Of a stretch of DNA of 35,052 nt, positions 1 through 7,429 are shown one piece after another. The translations under genes were made by a program, and so were the position numbers. The DNA lies in contig DAXETY010000090.1 of assembly GCA_051155755.1 (NCBI GenBank), positions 1 through 35,052 of the forward strand, written 5' to 3'. The notes below the pieces were generated by a model, which was given only the letters and a program-made list of their open reading frames with translations, was not told the origin of the DNA and did no database searches. Each line of letters starts with the position of its first letter. Position 1 is the first letter of the stretch. Origin of the DNA: DAXETY01 sp051155755 (GTDB lineage Bacteria; Desulfobacterota; Desulfobacteria; Desulfobacterales; SG8-13).

Positions 1-203
1 TCTACACCCTGTTGATGCACCGGCACATCGAAGCCGAAGCCTTTTTCGATCAGCTGATGAAAACCATCTGGTTTCCGGAGACGGTGGACTTTTACTTCGA
101 CGGTGCCTACCGCAGGAAATACGATGAAATCGTCGAAGCCCTCCTGCAAAAAGGAGCCGTCCAACAAATCGACGGCCACCTGACCACCTCCGTCCCCCCG
201 TAA
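1..203 (+). CDS. C-terminal end of an unidentified protein (truncated by window edge)
   Basis: An open frame enters from the left edge (first full codon at base 3) and stops with TAA at 201-203. About 66 residues are visible, with a mixed charged/aromatic composition, and no stop or obvious start precedes them, so this is the tail of a longer protein. The TTG/ATG codons at 12-17 are more likely internal than a true start. I do not recognise the family. The sequence has no signal peptide, membrane segment or metal motif in the visible part. It is convergent with the chloride transporter gene, from which it is separated by the repeat-rich stretch 204-584. Confidence 0.6.
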   Translation, partial: YTLLMHRHIEAEAFFDQLMKTIWFPETVDFYFDGAYRRKYDEIVEALLQKGAVQQIDGHLTTSVPP

Positions 204-300
204 AATTAGAACGCACGATGCCGATGCGATGATCACAATCGCATTGAAAAAAATAATGCAGCAACTCTCCGGTATGACTCCGATCTGCCTTTCTTTACCC

Positions 301-441
301 AGTCAACAATCACCCGCGAAGCGGGTGGCTTGAATTTTCTTGCCAGCGGTAATTGCCGCTGGCAAGAATAGGCAGAAGCACTTTTGTGCTTCGATGTTGA
401 ACTTGCACCGGGTGCATCGCACCCGGTTTGGGCAAGAATCA
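301..441 (+). repeat. Four-hairpin intergenic repeat, copy A
   Basis: This copy starts AGTCAACAA and ends GGGCAAGAATCAA. It contains four consecutive hairpins: CACCCGC/GCGGGTG with a GAA loop (311-327); a 13-bp stem TTCTTGCCAGCGG paired with its complement (337-349 with 356-368); GAAGCAC/GTGCTTC with a TTTT loop (375-392); and CCGGGTGC/GCACCCGG with an ATC loop (408-426). Closely similar copies lie at 7430-7556 and 23915-24047, and a partial reversed copy at 28119-28156. No transposase is nearby. It looks like a REP/MITE-type dispersed element. A link to IS200/IS605 or REP-associated transposases is only an inference from the hairpin style. Confidence 0.85.
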
Positions 442-586
442 AGTGTCCGATTCAGATATGAGCAATTTTCTCGCTGAGCAAGGCCGCACAAGGGGTTTCG
501 GTGAGGCGTACATTAAGTACGCCGCAACCGAAAACCCCGCGGAGAACACAGCTCAGCGGGAAAAGGGCCATTTCTGAACGGATACT
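442..586. mobile_element. MITE-like nested palindrome with terminal inverted repeats
   Basis: The ends are imperfect inverted repeats of about 35 bp: AGTGTCCG...CGCTGAGC (442-479) against GCTCAGCG...CGGATACT (551-586). Inside are further nested arms, 492-502 with 527-538 (GGGGTTTCGGT against ACCGAAAACCCC) and GGCGTAC/GTACGCC at 505-523 around an ATTAA loop. The whole 145-base unit can fold into one long stem or cruciform. It has no coding capacity. The stop codon of the chloride transporter gene (585-587, read on the minus strand) overlaps its right tip, so it may also act as that gene's 3' end structure. I cannot define a target-site duplication with confidence. Confidence 0.65.
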
Positions 587-2351
587 AATTTTGGAGTGAT
601 TTCTTGATAATGGCCTTATCGTAGGCCCCGATGATGTCCCGTCGGCTGATCACACCCAGCAGCCGGGATCGGTCTTCGGCGGTCACCACCGGAATGATGG
701 AGAAATCGTGGGGGGTGATTTTCTGCAGGGCATCATACAGATTGTCGTCGCCGCGCACCGTCACCACATCGGTGGTGGCCAGATCCTTGGCGACCACCAG
801 GTTCTTCAAATCGTCGTTGAAAAGGGCATCCTGGTAATCCATAAACGATAGAATGCCCACCAGGCGGCCCTCCGAATCCACCACCGGAAAACTGTTGTAT
901 TTGCTTTTGGAAATTTTGTCCTGCAGCGCTTCCAGGCCCAGGCCCTCGTAAATGGTTTCCACGCCGGCGTTCATCACTTCGGCCGCCCGAATGCCTTTCA
1001 GGATATTGACCTCCTTGCCTTCCTTGATGTTCACCCCTCGTCTTACCAACTTCAGGGTGTAGATCGCCTCCCGCCACAGGTGACCCGCCGCCAGAGAACT
1101 GATTATACAGGTGATCATCAAAGGCAGGATGATGCGATAATTTCCCGACATTTCAAACAGCATCAGGATGGAGGTCAGCGGCGCATGGGTGGTGCCGCTG
1201 ACCACCGCGCCCATACCGACGAGCGCATAGGCACCCGATGAAGCGGTTGCCTGCGGGAACAGTCCATGGACGGCGATACCGAAAAAGCTGCCGATCATCG
1301 CTCCCAGAAAGAGAGAGGGCGCGAAGATTCCGCCGGATCCCCCCGAGCCGATGGTGACGGAGGTGGCCAGAATCTTGACCACCACCAGCAGGAGCAGCAA
1401 CCACCAGGAGTAGGCCTGCAGCAGGGCCTGGTCGATGGCACCGTAACCGACGCCCAGAATCTGTGGAAACAGCAGCCCGGCGGTTCCCAGCAGCATCCCT
1501 CCGGCGGCGGCCTTGAGATAGGCGGGGAATTTCCATGCATCGAAATAATCCTCGAACCTGTAAAGCAGCCGCGTAAAGGCTACGGCCACCGCGGCGCAGA
1601 GAAATCCGAGAATTGCGTAAAGGGGGAATTCCCAGGCGCTGATCAATTCGTACTTGGGAACGATAAATGCCGGCATGTTCCCCAGGTAATGGCGGGATAT
1701 GGCCGTTGCCGTAACCGAGGAGATCACGATCGGACTGAAGGTCGCCAGGCCGAAATCGCCCAGAATGATTTCCAGGGCAAACATGGAACCGGCAATGGGT
1801 GCGTTGAAAGTGGCGGCGATTCCCGCCGCCGCACCGCAACCCACCAGGGTCCGCAGGCGGGCGGCCGAAACCCGCAGCAACTGCCCCATGGCCGAACCGA
1901 TGGCAGAGCCGATTTGCACGATGGGCCCTTCCCGGCCCACCGATCCTCCGGTGCCGATACACACCGCCGACGCGAGCGTTTTCACCAGCACCAGGCGTTT
2001 GCGAATCAGCCCGCTGCGCAGCGCCACGGCCTCCATGACTTCGGGAACACCGTGTCCTTTGGCTTCCCGTGCAAGAAAATAGACCAGCGGCCCTACCACC
2101 AGTCCGCCGATAGTGGGTATCAGGATTCGATAATACCAGGGAACATGGGATACGATCTGCAGCAATTCCCCGGGGGCGCCATAGGACAGGGACTGGAAAA
2201 AATCAATGAGGAGTCGGAACCCGACCGCACCGTAGCCGCCCGCCAGACCGACACCAACGGCCAGAACGGCCATGGTGGCCGTTTCATTGCTGCGCAGCTG
2301 ACGGAACAAACGCTCTACAGTGAACTCCGGAGATCGGCGCTGAAGAGCCAA
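585..2351 (-). CDS. ClC-family chloride channel/transporter with C-terminal CBS pair
   Basis: This 588-residue protein moves chloride (or a similar anion) across the inner membrane. Residues about 25-440 hold the multi-helix ClC core with the signatures GHGVPE (99-104), GREGP with the gating glutamate E141, and GSGGSGGIFAPS before the late helices. Residues about 455-580 form two CBS domains, usually ligand-sensing regulatory modules. In E. coli ClcA two adjacent glutamates (202/203) follow the NAPLAG segment. Here the matching segment reads FALEII, so the internal proton glutamate is replaced by isoleucine (about I195), which fits a passive channel better than a H+/Cl- antiporter. The start is TTG at 2351, supported by GGAAGGAA just upstream. 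The gene stands alone, and its stop lies in a palindromic element. Confidence 0.93.
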   Translation of the reverse strand: MALQRRSPEFTVERLFRQLRSNETATMAVLAVGVGLAGGYGAVGFRLLIDFFQSLSYGAPGELLQIVSHVPWYYRILIPTIGGLVVGPLVYFLAREAKGHGVPEVMEAVALRSGLIRKRLVLVKTLASAVCIGTGGSVGREGPIVQIGSAIGSAMGQLLRVSAARLRTLVGCGAAAGIAATFNAPIAGSMFALEIILGDFGLATFSPIVISSVTATAISRHYLGNMPAFIVPKYELISAWEFPLYAILGFLCAAVAVAFTRLLYRFEDYFDAWKFPAYLKAAAGGMLLGTAGLLFPQILGVGYGAIDQALLQAYSWWLLLLLVVVKILATSVTIGSGGSGGIFAPSLFLGAMIGSFFGIAVHGLFPQATASSGAYALVGMGAVVSGTTHAPLTSILMLFEMSGNYRIILPLMITCIISSLAAGHLWREAIYTLKLVRRGVNIKEGKEVNILKGIRAAEVMNAGVETIYEGLGLEALQDKISKSKYNSFPVVDSEGRLVGILSFMDYQDALFNDDLKNLVVAKDLATTDVVTVRGDDNLYDALQKITPHDFSIIPVVTAEDRSRLLGVISRRDIIGAYDKAIIKKSLQN

Positions 2352-2554
2352 ATCGGTTCCTTCCGCAGAAGACGGATGCGCCCGGTCTCGAAGTGGATTG
2401 CCAGGCTGCCCACTTCAACTGGGGCCAATGAAAGCGATGGATACCGGTTTGGGGGTCAATAGACCATTTTTTCGGCGGCTTGTCAAACCGACCCGCCCTT
2501 GGTAAACGACACCTTAAACGCGGTTTGCGGCGGCCGTGCGCCCCGCCGACCGCC

Positions 2555-2583
2555 TTGACAGCCGCGGGTTTTCATATCATGAT
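2555..2583 (+). promoter_or_regulatory. Candidate sigma-70 promoter for recX
   Basis: A perfect -35 TTGACA (2555-2560) is followed after 17 bases by CATGAT (2578-2583), a 4/6 match to the -10 consensus. Transcription would start near 2590, about 75 bases before recX and at the edge of the 18-bp palindrome at 2595-2612. The call is from sequence match only. Confidence 0.5.
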
Positions 2584-2594
2584 CCCGTGATTGG

Positions 2595-2612
2595 GGTTCG
2601 TTGCAACGAACC
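2595..2612. promoter_or_regulatory. Perfect 18-bp palindrome, candidate operator of recX
   Basis: GGTTCGTTGCAACGAACC is its own reverse complement with no loop, which is typical of a dimeric repressor site rather than a hairpin. It lies just downstream of the candidate -10 box and upstream of recX, an SOS-related gene. The outer GGTT...ACC and the 18-bp length resemble the Geobacter LexA box as I remember it, but the inner conserved C and G of that motif are T and A here. LexA is therefore only a possibility. Confidence 0.45.
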
Positions 2613-2630
2613 AAATTTAAAACGCTCAAT
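2613..2630 (-). repeat. 18-base intergenic motif, copy 1
   Basis: The plus strand reads AAATTTAAAACGCTCAAT, which on the minus strand is ATTGAGCGTTTTAAATTT. It matches the consensus ATTGAGCGTTTYAWATTT shared with 7376-7393 and 18481-18498. It lies directly after the recX palindrome. Confidence 0.6.
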
Positions 2631-2663
2631 CTATAACGAAGGTGAAACGCACCCCAGTTTACC

Positions 2664-3290
2664 ATGCCCACCATCACGGATCTGATACCCTGCCGACGCA
2701 ATCGCGGCCGCATCGCGGTCCATCTCGACGGTGAATATGCTTTTTCGCTCCCGCTCGGCGATTCGGCGGTGTTGGAACGCGGCCAGTTCCTTACGGAAAA
2801 TCAGGTTCGCAAATATCGCGAAGCCGATGAACGCCATCAGGCCTATCAAATCGCATTGCGCTATCTGGGCTACCGCGCCCGAACCGTCCACATGGTTCGG
2901 CAGGAGTTGATCCGGCGCGGATACCCCCGGGGAACGACCGCCGAAACGATCGAGCGCCTCCAGAAAGAAGGTCTTTTAGACGACGTCGATTACGCGCGTC
3001 GCTACGTGCGCGAGCGACTGCACCTAAAACCGCGGTCATCCAACCTGCTGCGCCAGGAGCTGTATCGCAAGGGCATTCGCGGGGATGCGGCGGAAGCGGT
3101 CCTGGAATCGGTCGACGATCGCCGCCTGGCCCGCCGGATTGTCGATCTCCGATGGCCCCGCTGGCGGTATCTTTCCCCGGAGCGGCGTAAAACCAAGCTG
3201 CTGGGTTATTTGAGAAATCGCGGCTTCTCTCCGGACGTCTGCATGCAATCCTATCGCTACGCCTGTTCCCTGCCCGAAACAAGCGCTTGA
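2664..3290 (+). CDS. recX: Regulatory protein RecX
   Basis: RecX binds RecA filaments in the cytoplasm and restrains RecA activity during recombination and the SOS response. The 208-residue length is typical. Three successive three-helix RecX repeats are visible: residues about 55-95 (LRYLGYRARTVHMVRQEL), about 96-140 (LLDDVDYARRYVRERL) and about 150-200 (RLARRIVDLRWPRWRYLSP). The basic first 30 residues precede these repeats. The ATG at 2664 is the only good start; the nearest purine-rich stretch, AAGGTG, is a rather long 19 bases upstream. recA is not in the window. The gene has a candidate promoter and a palindromic operator upstream, and an unknown gene follows after 50 bases. Confidence 0.9.
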   Translation: MPTITDLIPCRRNRGRIAVHLDGEYAFSLPLGDSAVLERGQFLTENQVRKYREADERHQAYQIALRYLGYRARTVHMVRQELIRRGYPRGTTAETIERLQKEGLLDDVDYARRYVRERLHLKPRSSNLLRQELYRKGIRGDAAEAVLESVDDRRLARRIVDLRWPRWRYLSPERRKTKLLGYLRNRGFSPDVCMQSYRYACSLPETSA

Positions 3291-3340
3291 AAAGGAAGGG
3301 CTTTCCGTTTACAATAATAGGTTCAGGAGATGATTCGGAA

Positions 3341-4027
3341 ATGTCTAAAACTCAGGAAATGATCCCCCCGCTGTCTGACGGTCAAATTCAAGCGCTTGCC
3401 GTCCAAATGGGGCTCGATGTCGCGGACACCGAGACGCTCATCAGCGATATCCTGCCGGTATTAAAACGCAAACTGCAGATTTTCATTCACGAATCCAAAG
3501 CAGCCGACAACTCGGAAAAAAGCATCCTCACCCTCCTGCGCAATGAGTTAACCCCGGTGCTTTCCAACTACGGTCTCCAGCACCTTGCGGACAACAAATC
3601 CGTTCTGCAGTTCATCATCAAGGATCTTTCCGAGGATTTCGCCGAACGCAGGGCCAAACGCCTGGCGGACCGTTTTTTTTCCAACGGCGATCAGCAGATG
3701 GCGGAGCAACTTGCTTACCACCTCGGCGTGCCGTCCGCTCACGGCGGGCATTTTACCGCACAAGTGATGCCAAAGCTGAAAAAATACACCAAATCCATGT
3801 ATCGTAAACGGTACGGCAACGGCGAGTCCCGGGATGCATCCCGGGAGTTTGATCAATTCATCCTCGACAACATATTTATCGACGAATTTGAAAATCACAT
3901 CTACATCCGCTCCTGCACGGATCCACAGAACCGCGCGATTCTCCGACCGGAGGCCAAAAGCGTGGCTCTTAAAATGATTGCAACCTGGCGGTCCGAAGTC
4001 CTCAAGGAAATGAAATCCCGGGGTTGA
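3341..4027 (+). CDS. Conserved-looking hypothetical protein downstream of recX
   Basis: This is a 228-residue soluble protein of unknown family. I prefer ATG 3341, preceded by AGGAGA about 11 bases upstream, over the TTG at 3287 that overlaps the recX stop. The sequence is rich in charged residues and predicted helices, with no signal peptide, membrane span or cysteine motif. The middle part (about 60-110) has a run of helical repeats with many Glu/Lys/Arg. The C-terminal third has YRKRYGNGESRDASREFDQF and a compact segment ending in ATWRSEVLKEMKSRG. It probably shares transcription with recX because only 50 bases separate them. It faces the WbqC-like gene with a gap of only four bases. Confidence 0.75.
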   Translation: MSKTQEMIPPLSDGQIQALAVQMGLDVADTETLISDILPVLKRKLQIFIHESKAADNSEKSILTLLRNELTPVLSNYGLQHLADNKSVLQFIIKDLSEDFAERRAKRLADRFFSNGDQQMAEQLAYHLGVPSAHGGHFTAQVMPKLKKYTKSMYRKRYGNGESRDASREFDQFILDNIFIDEFENHIYIRSCTDPQNRAILRPEAKSVALKMIATWRSEVLKEMKSRG

Positions 4028-4031
4028 AATT

Positions 4032-4739
4032 TCAATCCTTCCTCTTGCCGGCTCGCCTACTTAACAGCATCTCCAGGGATTTGGGGCCGCAATTGAGCAG
4101 CAGGTCGAAGGCCGACAGGTTGGCGATAAAATCACCCCAAAGCTGCGGGTACACCGGCGTCGGCAGAGAGACAAATTGGAGGTGGATTTCCGCATCGTCA
4201 AAGTGTCCGGGAGCCAGGTACTTGCGCACTTCCCGAGGGACCAGCAGCGTATCGGCGCCGAGTCTTCGGCAGATTTCCACCAACAGCCGGTCCCCGCTTT
4301 CTTCGGTGTTCAAGTCGGACTGGCGCACCAAGGGTGTGCGAATTCCGAAGCCGGCCGTCAAATATTGGAGAACAGCCAGATTCAAATCCAGCAGGTATTC
4401 GAATTTTTCCGCAAAAAGCCGGCGCAGCCAGGATCGGTGCTCCGGCAGATAGGGTGCATCGGCATAGGCACGTTCCAGTGATCGGGGATACTTTTCCATC
4501 CAGCGGCCTTCACGGCAAATCCGCACGCGGTCGATACGTTGCAAACCCAGGTTTTTTTTCCACACCGGGATGGACAGCCACAACTCGCCCTGATCGTTCT
4601 TGAAGCGGTTGCGGGTGATCCAGGTGGACCCCCGCGGGAACTGGACCCGGTCCAGGATTACCACCCGGTCGGAACGCAGCATCCGGTAAAGATACCCGGG
4701 ATAGGGTGCAAAATAGGGGCGCAGAATGGACAGAATCAT
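4032..4739 (-). CDS. WbqC family protein
   Basis: This 235-residue cytoplasmic protein matches the WbqC-like family (PF08889) from its opening ILRPYFAPYPGYLYRML, the DRVQFPRGSTWITRNRFK segment and the later PRSLERAYADAPYLPEH region. Family members are often found in O-antigen or glycan loci, but their biochemical role is unsettled, so I assign no reaction. The ATG at 4739 overlaps the stop of nudC by four bases (ATGA), showing translational coupling. It is the last gene of the purB / unknown / nudC / WbqC operon. No sugar transferase or polysaccharide export gene lies nearby, so a surface-glycan role is not supported by this context. Confidence 0.8.
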   Translation of the reverse strand: MILSILRPYFAPYPGYLYRMLRSDRVVILDRVQFPRGSTWITRNRFKNDQGELWLSIPVWKKNLGLQRIDRVRICREGRWMEKYPRSLERAYADAPYLPEHRSWLRRLFAEKFEYLLDLNLAVLQYLTAGFGIRTPLVRQSDLNTEESGDRLLVEICRRLGADTLLVPREVRKYLAPGHFDDAEIHLQFVSLPTPVYPQLWGDFIANLSAFDLLLNCGPKSLEMLLSRRAGKRKD

Positions 4740-5614
4740 GGCGTCTGTGTGTTGCGGCGTTGGGTCTCCGGCCGGCTCGGGCCGAAGGCCTGCACGAACC
4801 AGTCGATCAGCCTGCGGGCAATGCTGTAGGGGCCGGGCACCGTCGGCAGAGCATCGGGCCGGAACCAGGCGGCCCGCAGAATTTCGGAAGGCTCGACGCT
4901 GATTTCCCCGCTGGCGTGTTCGGCCGTGAAAGCGACCATGAGCGCGTCCGGAAACGGCCAGGGCTGGCTTCCGAAATAACGGATGTTATGAAGACGAATG
5001 CCGACCTCTTCCCGGACTTCGCGGCGGACGGCGTCTTCCAGGGTTTCGCCGGGTTCGACAAATCCGGCCAGCACGCTGTAAAAGCCGGTCGGGCGGCGAT
5101 TGGAACGCGCCAGCAGAATGTGTCCGTCGCGCACGATCGCCACGATCACCGCCGGCGATACCCGAGGATACCAGGTCTGCTCACAGAAGGAGCAAACGCG
5201 GGCCCGCTCCTCGACCTTGGAACGGGTTTCTCCGCCGCAGCGGCCGCAGAAACGGTGATTGCGGGTCCACTGCACCAGTTGGCGGGCCCGTCCGGCCACG
5301 GCCAGCTCTTCTTCGTCGGCGGTGCCCAGCAGCGGTCGCAGTCCCACGGTATGGATTTCTGCCGGCAGCTGCGCCGCTGCGTCGACCTCGGCGGCAAAAC
5401 AGGACACACCGTCGAGCCGACCGAGGAATTGGACGGCAGACACCGGGCATCGGCTTTGTTCGACCGCATCGAGGTAAAGCCGCAATTCGCCGCTGCGTTG
5501 TCTCGGAACCAGCAGCCGATCCCCCTGGAAGACAAACCAGCGTTGCCGCTTACCCGGGTTTTCCGGCGGCTGTAAGGCGGGTACAAAGCGCATGCGCCCG
5601 GTCCCTTCAGGCAT
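4736..5614 (-). CDS. nudC: NAD+ diphosphatase / NADH pyrophosphatase (NudC-type Nudix hydrolase)
   Basis: NudC hydrolyses NAD(H) to NMN(H) and AMP and removes NAD caps from RNA. The 292-residue protein shows all family marks in order: an N-terminal beta domain, a zinc ribbon with C123, C126, C141 and C144, a Nudix box at 184-206 (GFVEPGETLEDAVRREVREE with the REVREE core) and the NudC-specific SQPWPFP at 216-222. The usual serine after this motif is not obvious (DAL follows), a small deviation. The start ATG at 5614 overlaps the end of the upstream small gene by eight bases. Its stop overlaps the start of the WbqC-like gene. It lies in an operon with purB, which suits a nucleotide-salvage role. 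Confidence 0.93.
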   Translation of the reverse strand: MPEGTGRMRFVPALQPPENPGKRQRWFVFQGDRLLVPRQRSGELRLYLDAVEQSRCPVSAVQFLGRLDGVSCFAAEVDAAAQLPAEIHTVGLRPLLGTADEEELAVAGRARQLVQWTRNHRFCGRCGGETRSKVEERARVCSFCEQTWYPRVSPAVIVAIVRDGHILLARSNRRPTGFYSVLAGFVEPGETLEDAVRREVREEVGIRLHNIRYFGSQPWPFPDALMVAFTAEHASGEISVEPSEILRAAWFRPDALPTVPGPYSIARRLIDWFVQAFGPSRPETQRRNTQTP

Positions 5615-5933
5615 TCGACAGAGCCGGCGGCGGAAAGCGCCGGTCGAAGACTTCGACGTCTTCCACCAGATCGATGCCGCCGGCCGTCAACGACACCGAA
5701 GAGGCGATATATGGAGGGCTCTGCACCGATTTGCCCAGCTCGACGTAGCCGCACTTTTCCAGATACACCAGGTTCCAGTTGAGTTCCTCGGCGTTCGTGC
5801 AACAGTCGTTTTCAATTTGCGGCAGTTCGATGACGGCATAGGGGAATTTGCGGAATATCCCGTAGAGGGTTTCCAGGATGCAACGCCGCAATCGCAGGTG
5901 CGGCGCCGGCGTGTTTGCGTTGGTGTCGATCAT
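5607..5933 (-). CDS. Small unknown protein, possibly winged-helix-like
   Basis: This 108-residue protein sits between purB (11-base gap) and nudC (8-base overlap), so it is almost certainly translated. Residues about 12-70 run as helix (LRRCILETLYGIFRK), polar turn, helix (AEELNWNLVYLEKCGYVEL) and short strands. A closing segment reads SLTAGGIDLVED. This order (helix, helix, then ...YLEKCGYVEL and an extended ...LTAGGIDLVE) resembles a winged-helix or MarR-like fold used in small regulators, but I cannot name a family. It has two adjacent cysteines (NDCC) of unknown purpose. It could regulate this operon or be an unrelated structural partner. Confidence 0.7.
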   Translation of the reverse strand: MIDTNANTPAPHLRLRRCILETLYGIFRKFPYAVIELPQIENDCCTNAEELNWNLVYLEKCGYVELGKSVQSPPYIASSVSLTAGGIDLVEDVEVFDRRFPPPALSNA

Positions 5934-5944
5934 AAGGCAGCTTT

Positions 5945-7324
5945 TCAGCGGTCGCCGGGTTCGGTTTCAAAACAGCTCACCCCGGTGTAATTCTCCGGTT
6001 TGATGGCCAGCAGCTCTTTTTTCACCGCTTCCGAAACGTCGAGTTTCTCGATAAAAGCCGTGAAGGCATCGCGATCGATGCGGGTGTGGTTGCGGGTCAG
6101 GGCTTTCAGGGCTTCGAAGGGTGCCGGATAGCCTTCCCGACGGAGTATGGTCTGAACGGCTTCGGCGATCACGGCCCAGTTTTGCCGCAGGTCCCTGCGG
6201 ATCTCCTCCTCGTTTAACAGCAATTTGCCGAGCCCCCTGCGGATCGATTTCAGCGCGACCAGGGTATGAGCCAGGGGAACACCGATATTGCGGATCACCG
6301 TCGAGTCGGTCAGGTCCCGCTGCAGACGGGAAATCGGCAGTTTTGCCGCCAGATGTTCCAGCACGGCGTTGGCCACCCCCAGGTTGCCCTCTGCATTTTC
6401 AAAATCGATCGGGTTGATCTTGTGCGGCATGGCTGAAGAGCCGACCTCGCCGGACTTGATTTCCTGCTTGAAATAATCCATCGCGATATAACTCCAGATA
6501 TCGCGGCAGAAGTCGATCCAGATGGTATTGATTCGCTTGACATTGTCGCAGAAGGCGGCCAGATGATCGTAAGGTTCGATTTGCGTGGTAACCGGTGTGC
6601 GCGACAGTCCCAGCGTTTCGTTCACCAGTCGGTTGCCGAAGGCGGGCCAGTCGAACTGCGGATAGGCGACATGGTGGGCATTGAAATTGCCGGTGGCACC
6701 GCCGAACTTGGCGGCAAACGGAATCGTCTTGACCAGATCGAGCTGACTGCGCAGCCGTCCCACATATACCTGGATCTCTTTTCCCACCGTGGTGGGTGAA
6801 GCCGGTTGGCCGTGGGTTCGCGCCAGCATTGGAATCGCACGCCAGCGCCGGGCCAGGTCGCCCAGTTGTTCGATCCGTTCCGCCAGGGCCGGCTGGATGA
6901 TCTTTAGCCAGGCGGTCTTGAGTGCAAACGGCATCGCCGTGTTGTTGATGTCCTGGGAGGTGAGTCCGAAATGAATGAATTCCTTAAAAGATGCCAGTCC
7001 CAGGGCATCGAATTGTTCCTTGAGAAAATATTCCACGGCCTTGACGTCGTGATTGGTAATCTTCTCGATCTCTTTGACCCGCCGGGCGTCTTCACCACTG
7101 AAGTTCTCGAAAATGCGTCGAATTTCAGGGATGCGACTCGATTCGAAAGCGGAAAGCTGCGGCAGGGGCAGGCGGCACAGGCCGATGAAATACTCGATTT
7201 CAACCATCAACCGATACCGAATCAGGGCGCTTTCGGAAAAATAATCGGCCAACGGCTCGGTCGCGCGACGGTATCTTCCGTCAACGGGTGAAATGGCGCG
7301 CAGGGGGGTGAGTTCCGAATCCAT
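5945..7324 (-). CDS. purB: Adenylosuccinate lyase
   Basis: PurB cleaves fumarate from SAICAR and from adenylosuccinate, two steps of purine synthesis in the cytoplasm. The 459 residues match the E. coli-type subfamily in length and in the opening LRAISPVDGRY. The catalytic histidine region TSQDINN (122-128) and ARTHGQPA (168-175) are intact. The fumarase/lyase-superfamily signature GSSAMPHKINPIDFENAEGN begins at 295 and includes the catalytic serine loop. Start ATG 7324. It is the first gene of a four-gene operon with an unknown small protein, nudC and a WbqC-like gene. A 340-base gap with repeat copy B lies upstream. Confidence 0.96.
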   Translation of the reverse strand: MDSELTPLRAISPVDGRYRRATEPLADYFSESALIRYRLMVEIEYFIGLCRLPLPQLSAFESSRIPEIRRIFENFSGEDARRVKEIEKITNHDVKAVEYFLKEQFDALGLASFKEFIHFGLTSQDINNTAMPFALKTAWLKIIQPALAERIEQLGDLARRWRAIPMLARTHGQPASPTTVGKEIQVYVGRLRSQLDLVKTIPFAAKFGGATGNFNAHHVAYPQFDWPAFGNRLVNETLGLSRTPVTTQIEPYDHLAAFCDNVKRINTIWIDFCRDIWSYIAMDYFKQEIKSGEVGSSAMPHKINPIDFENAEGNLGVANAVLEHLAAKLPISRLQRDLTDSTVIRNIGVPLAHTLVALKSIRRGLGKLLLNEEEIRRDLRQNWAVIAEAVQTILRREGYPAPFEALKALTRNHTRIDRDAFTAFIEKLDVSEAVKKELLAIKPENYTGVSCFETEPGDR

Positions 7325-7375
7325 GATTTTGTTCGCTTTTCCGGAAGGTTGACATCAACAAACTTAATTTCTAAA

Positions 7376-7393
7376 AAATATGAAACGCTCAAT
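7376..7393 (-). repeat. 18-base intergenic motif, copy 2
   Basis: The plus strand reads AAATATGAAACGCTCAAT, matching the same consensus as 2613-2630 and 18481-18498. It lies 52 bases upstream of the purB start, so it could contribute to the purB promoter region (its minus-strand TTGAGC is a poor -35 box). Bases 7400-7424 that follow look like a decayed tail of the four-hairpin repeat (GAACTTGCCGCAGTACCCGG). Confidence 0.6.
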
Positions 7394-7429
7394 ACAGGTG
7401 GAACTTGCCGCAGTACCCGGTTGGATTAG

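Noticed and set aside
303..440. Possible CRISPR array from repeated hairpins
   Set aside because: The copies are kilobases apart, without regular spacers or cas genes.
233..442. Short minus-strand frames over repeat A (and similar at 23829-24047) with related peptides
   Set aside because: The peptide similarity comes from the DNA repeat itself. The frames have no ribosome site and differ outside the repeat, so they are likely spurious.
1266..2462. 398-codon open frame on the plus strand opposite the ClC gene
   Set aside because: Antisense shadow of a conserved membrane protein; the translation is a low-complexity Gly/Arg/His/Gln mixture with no motif.
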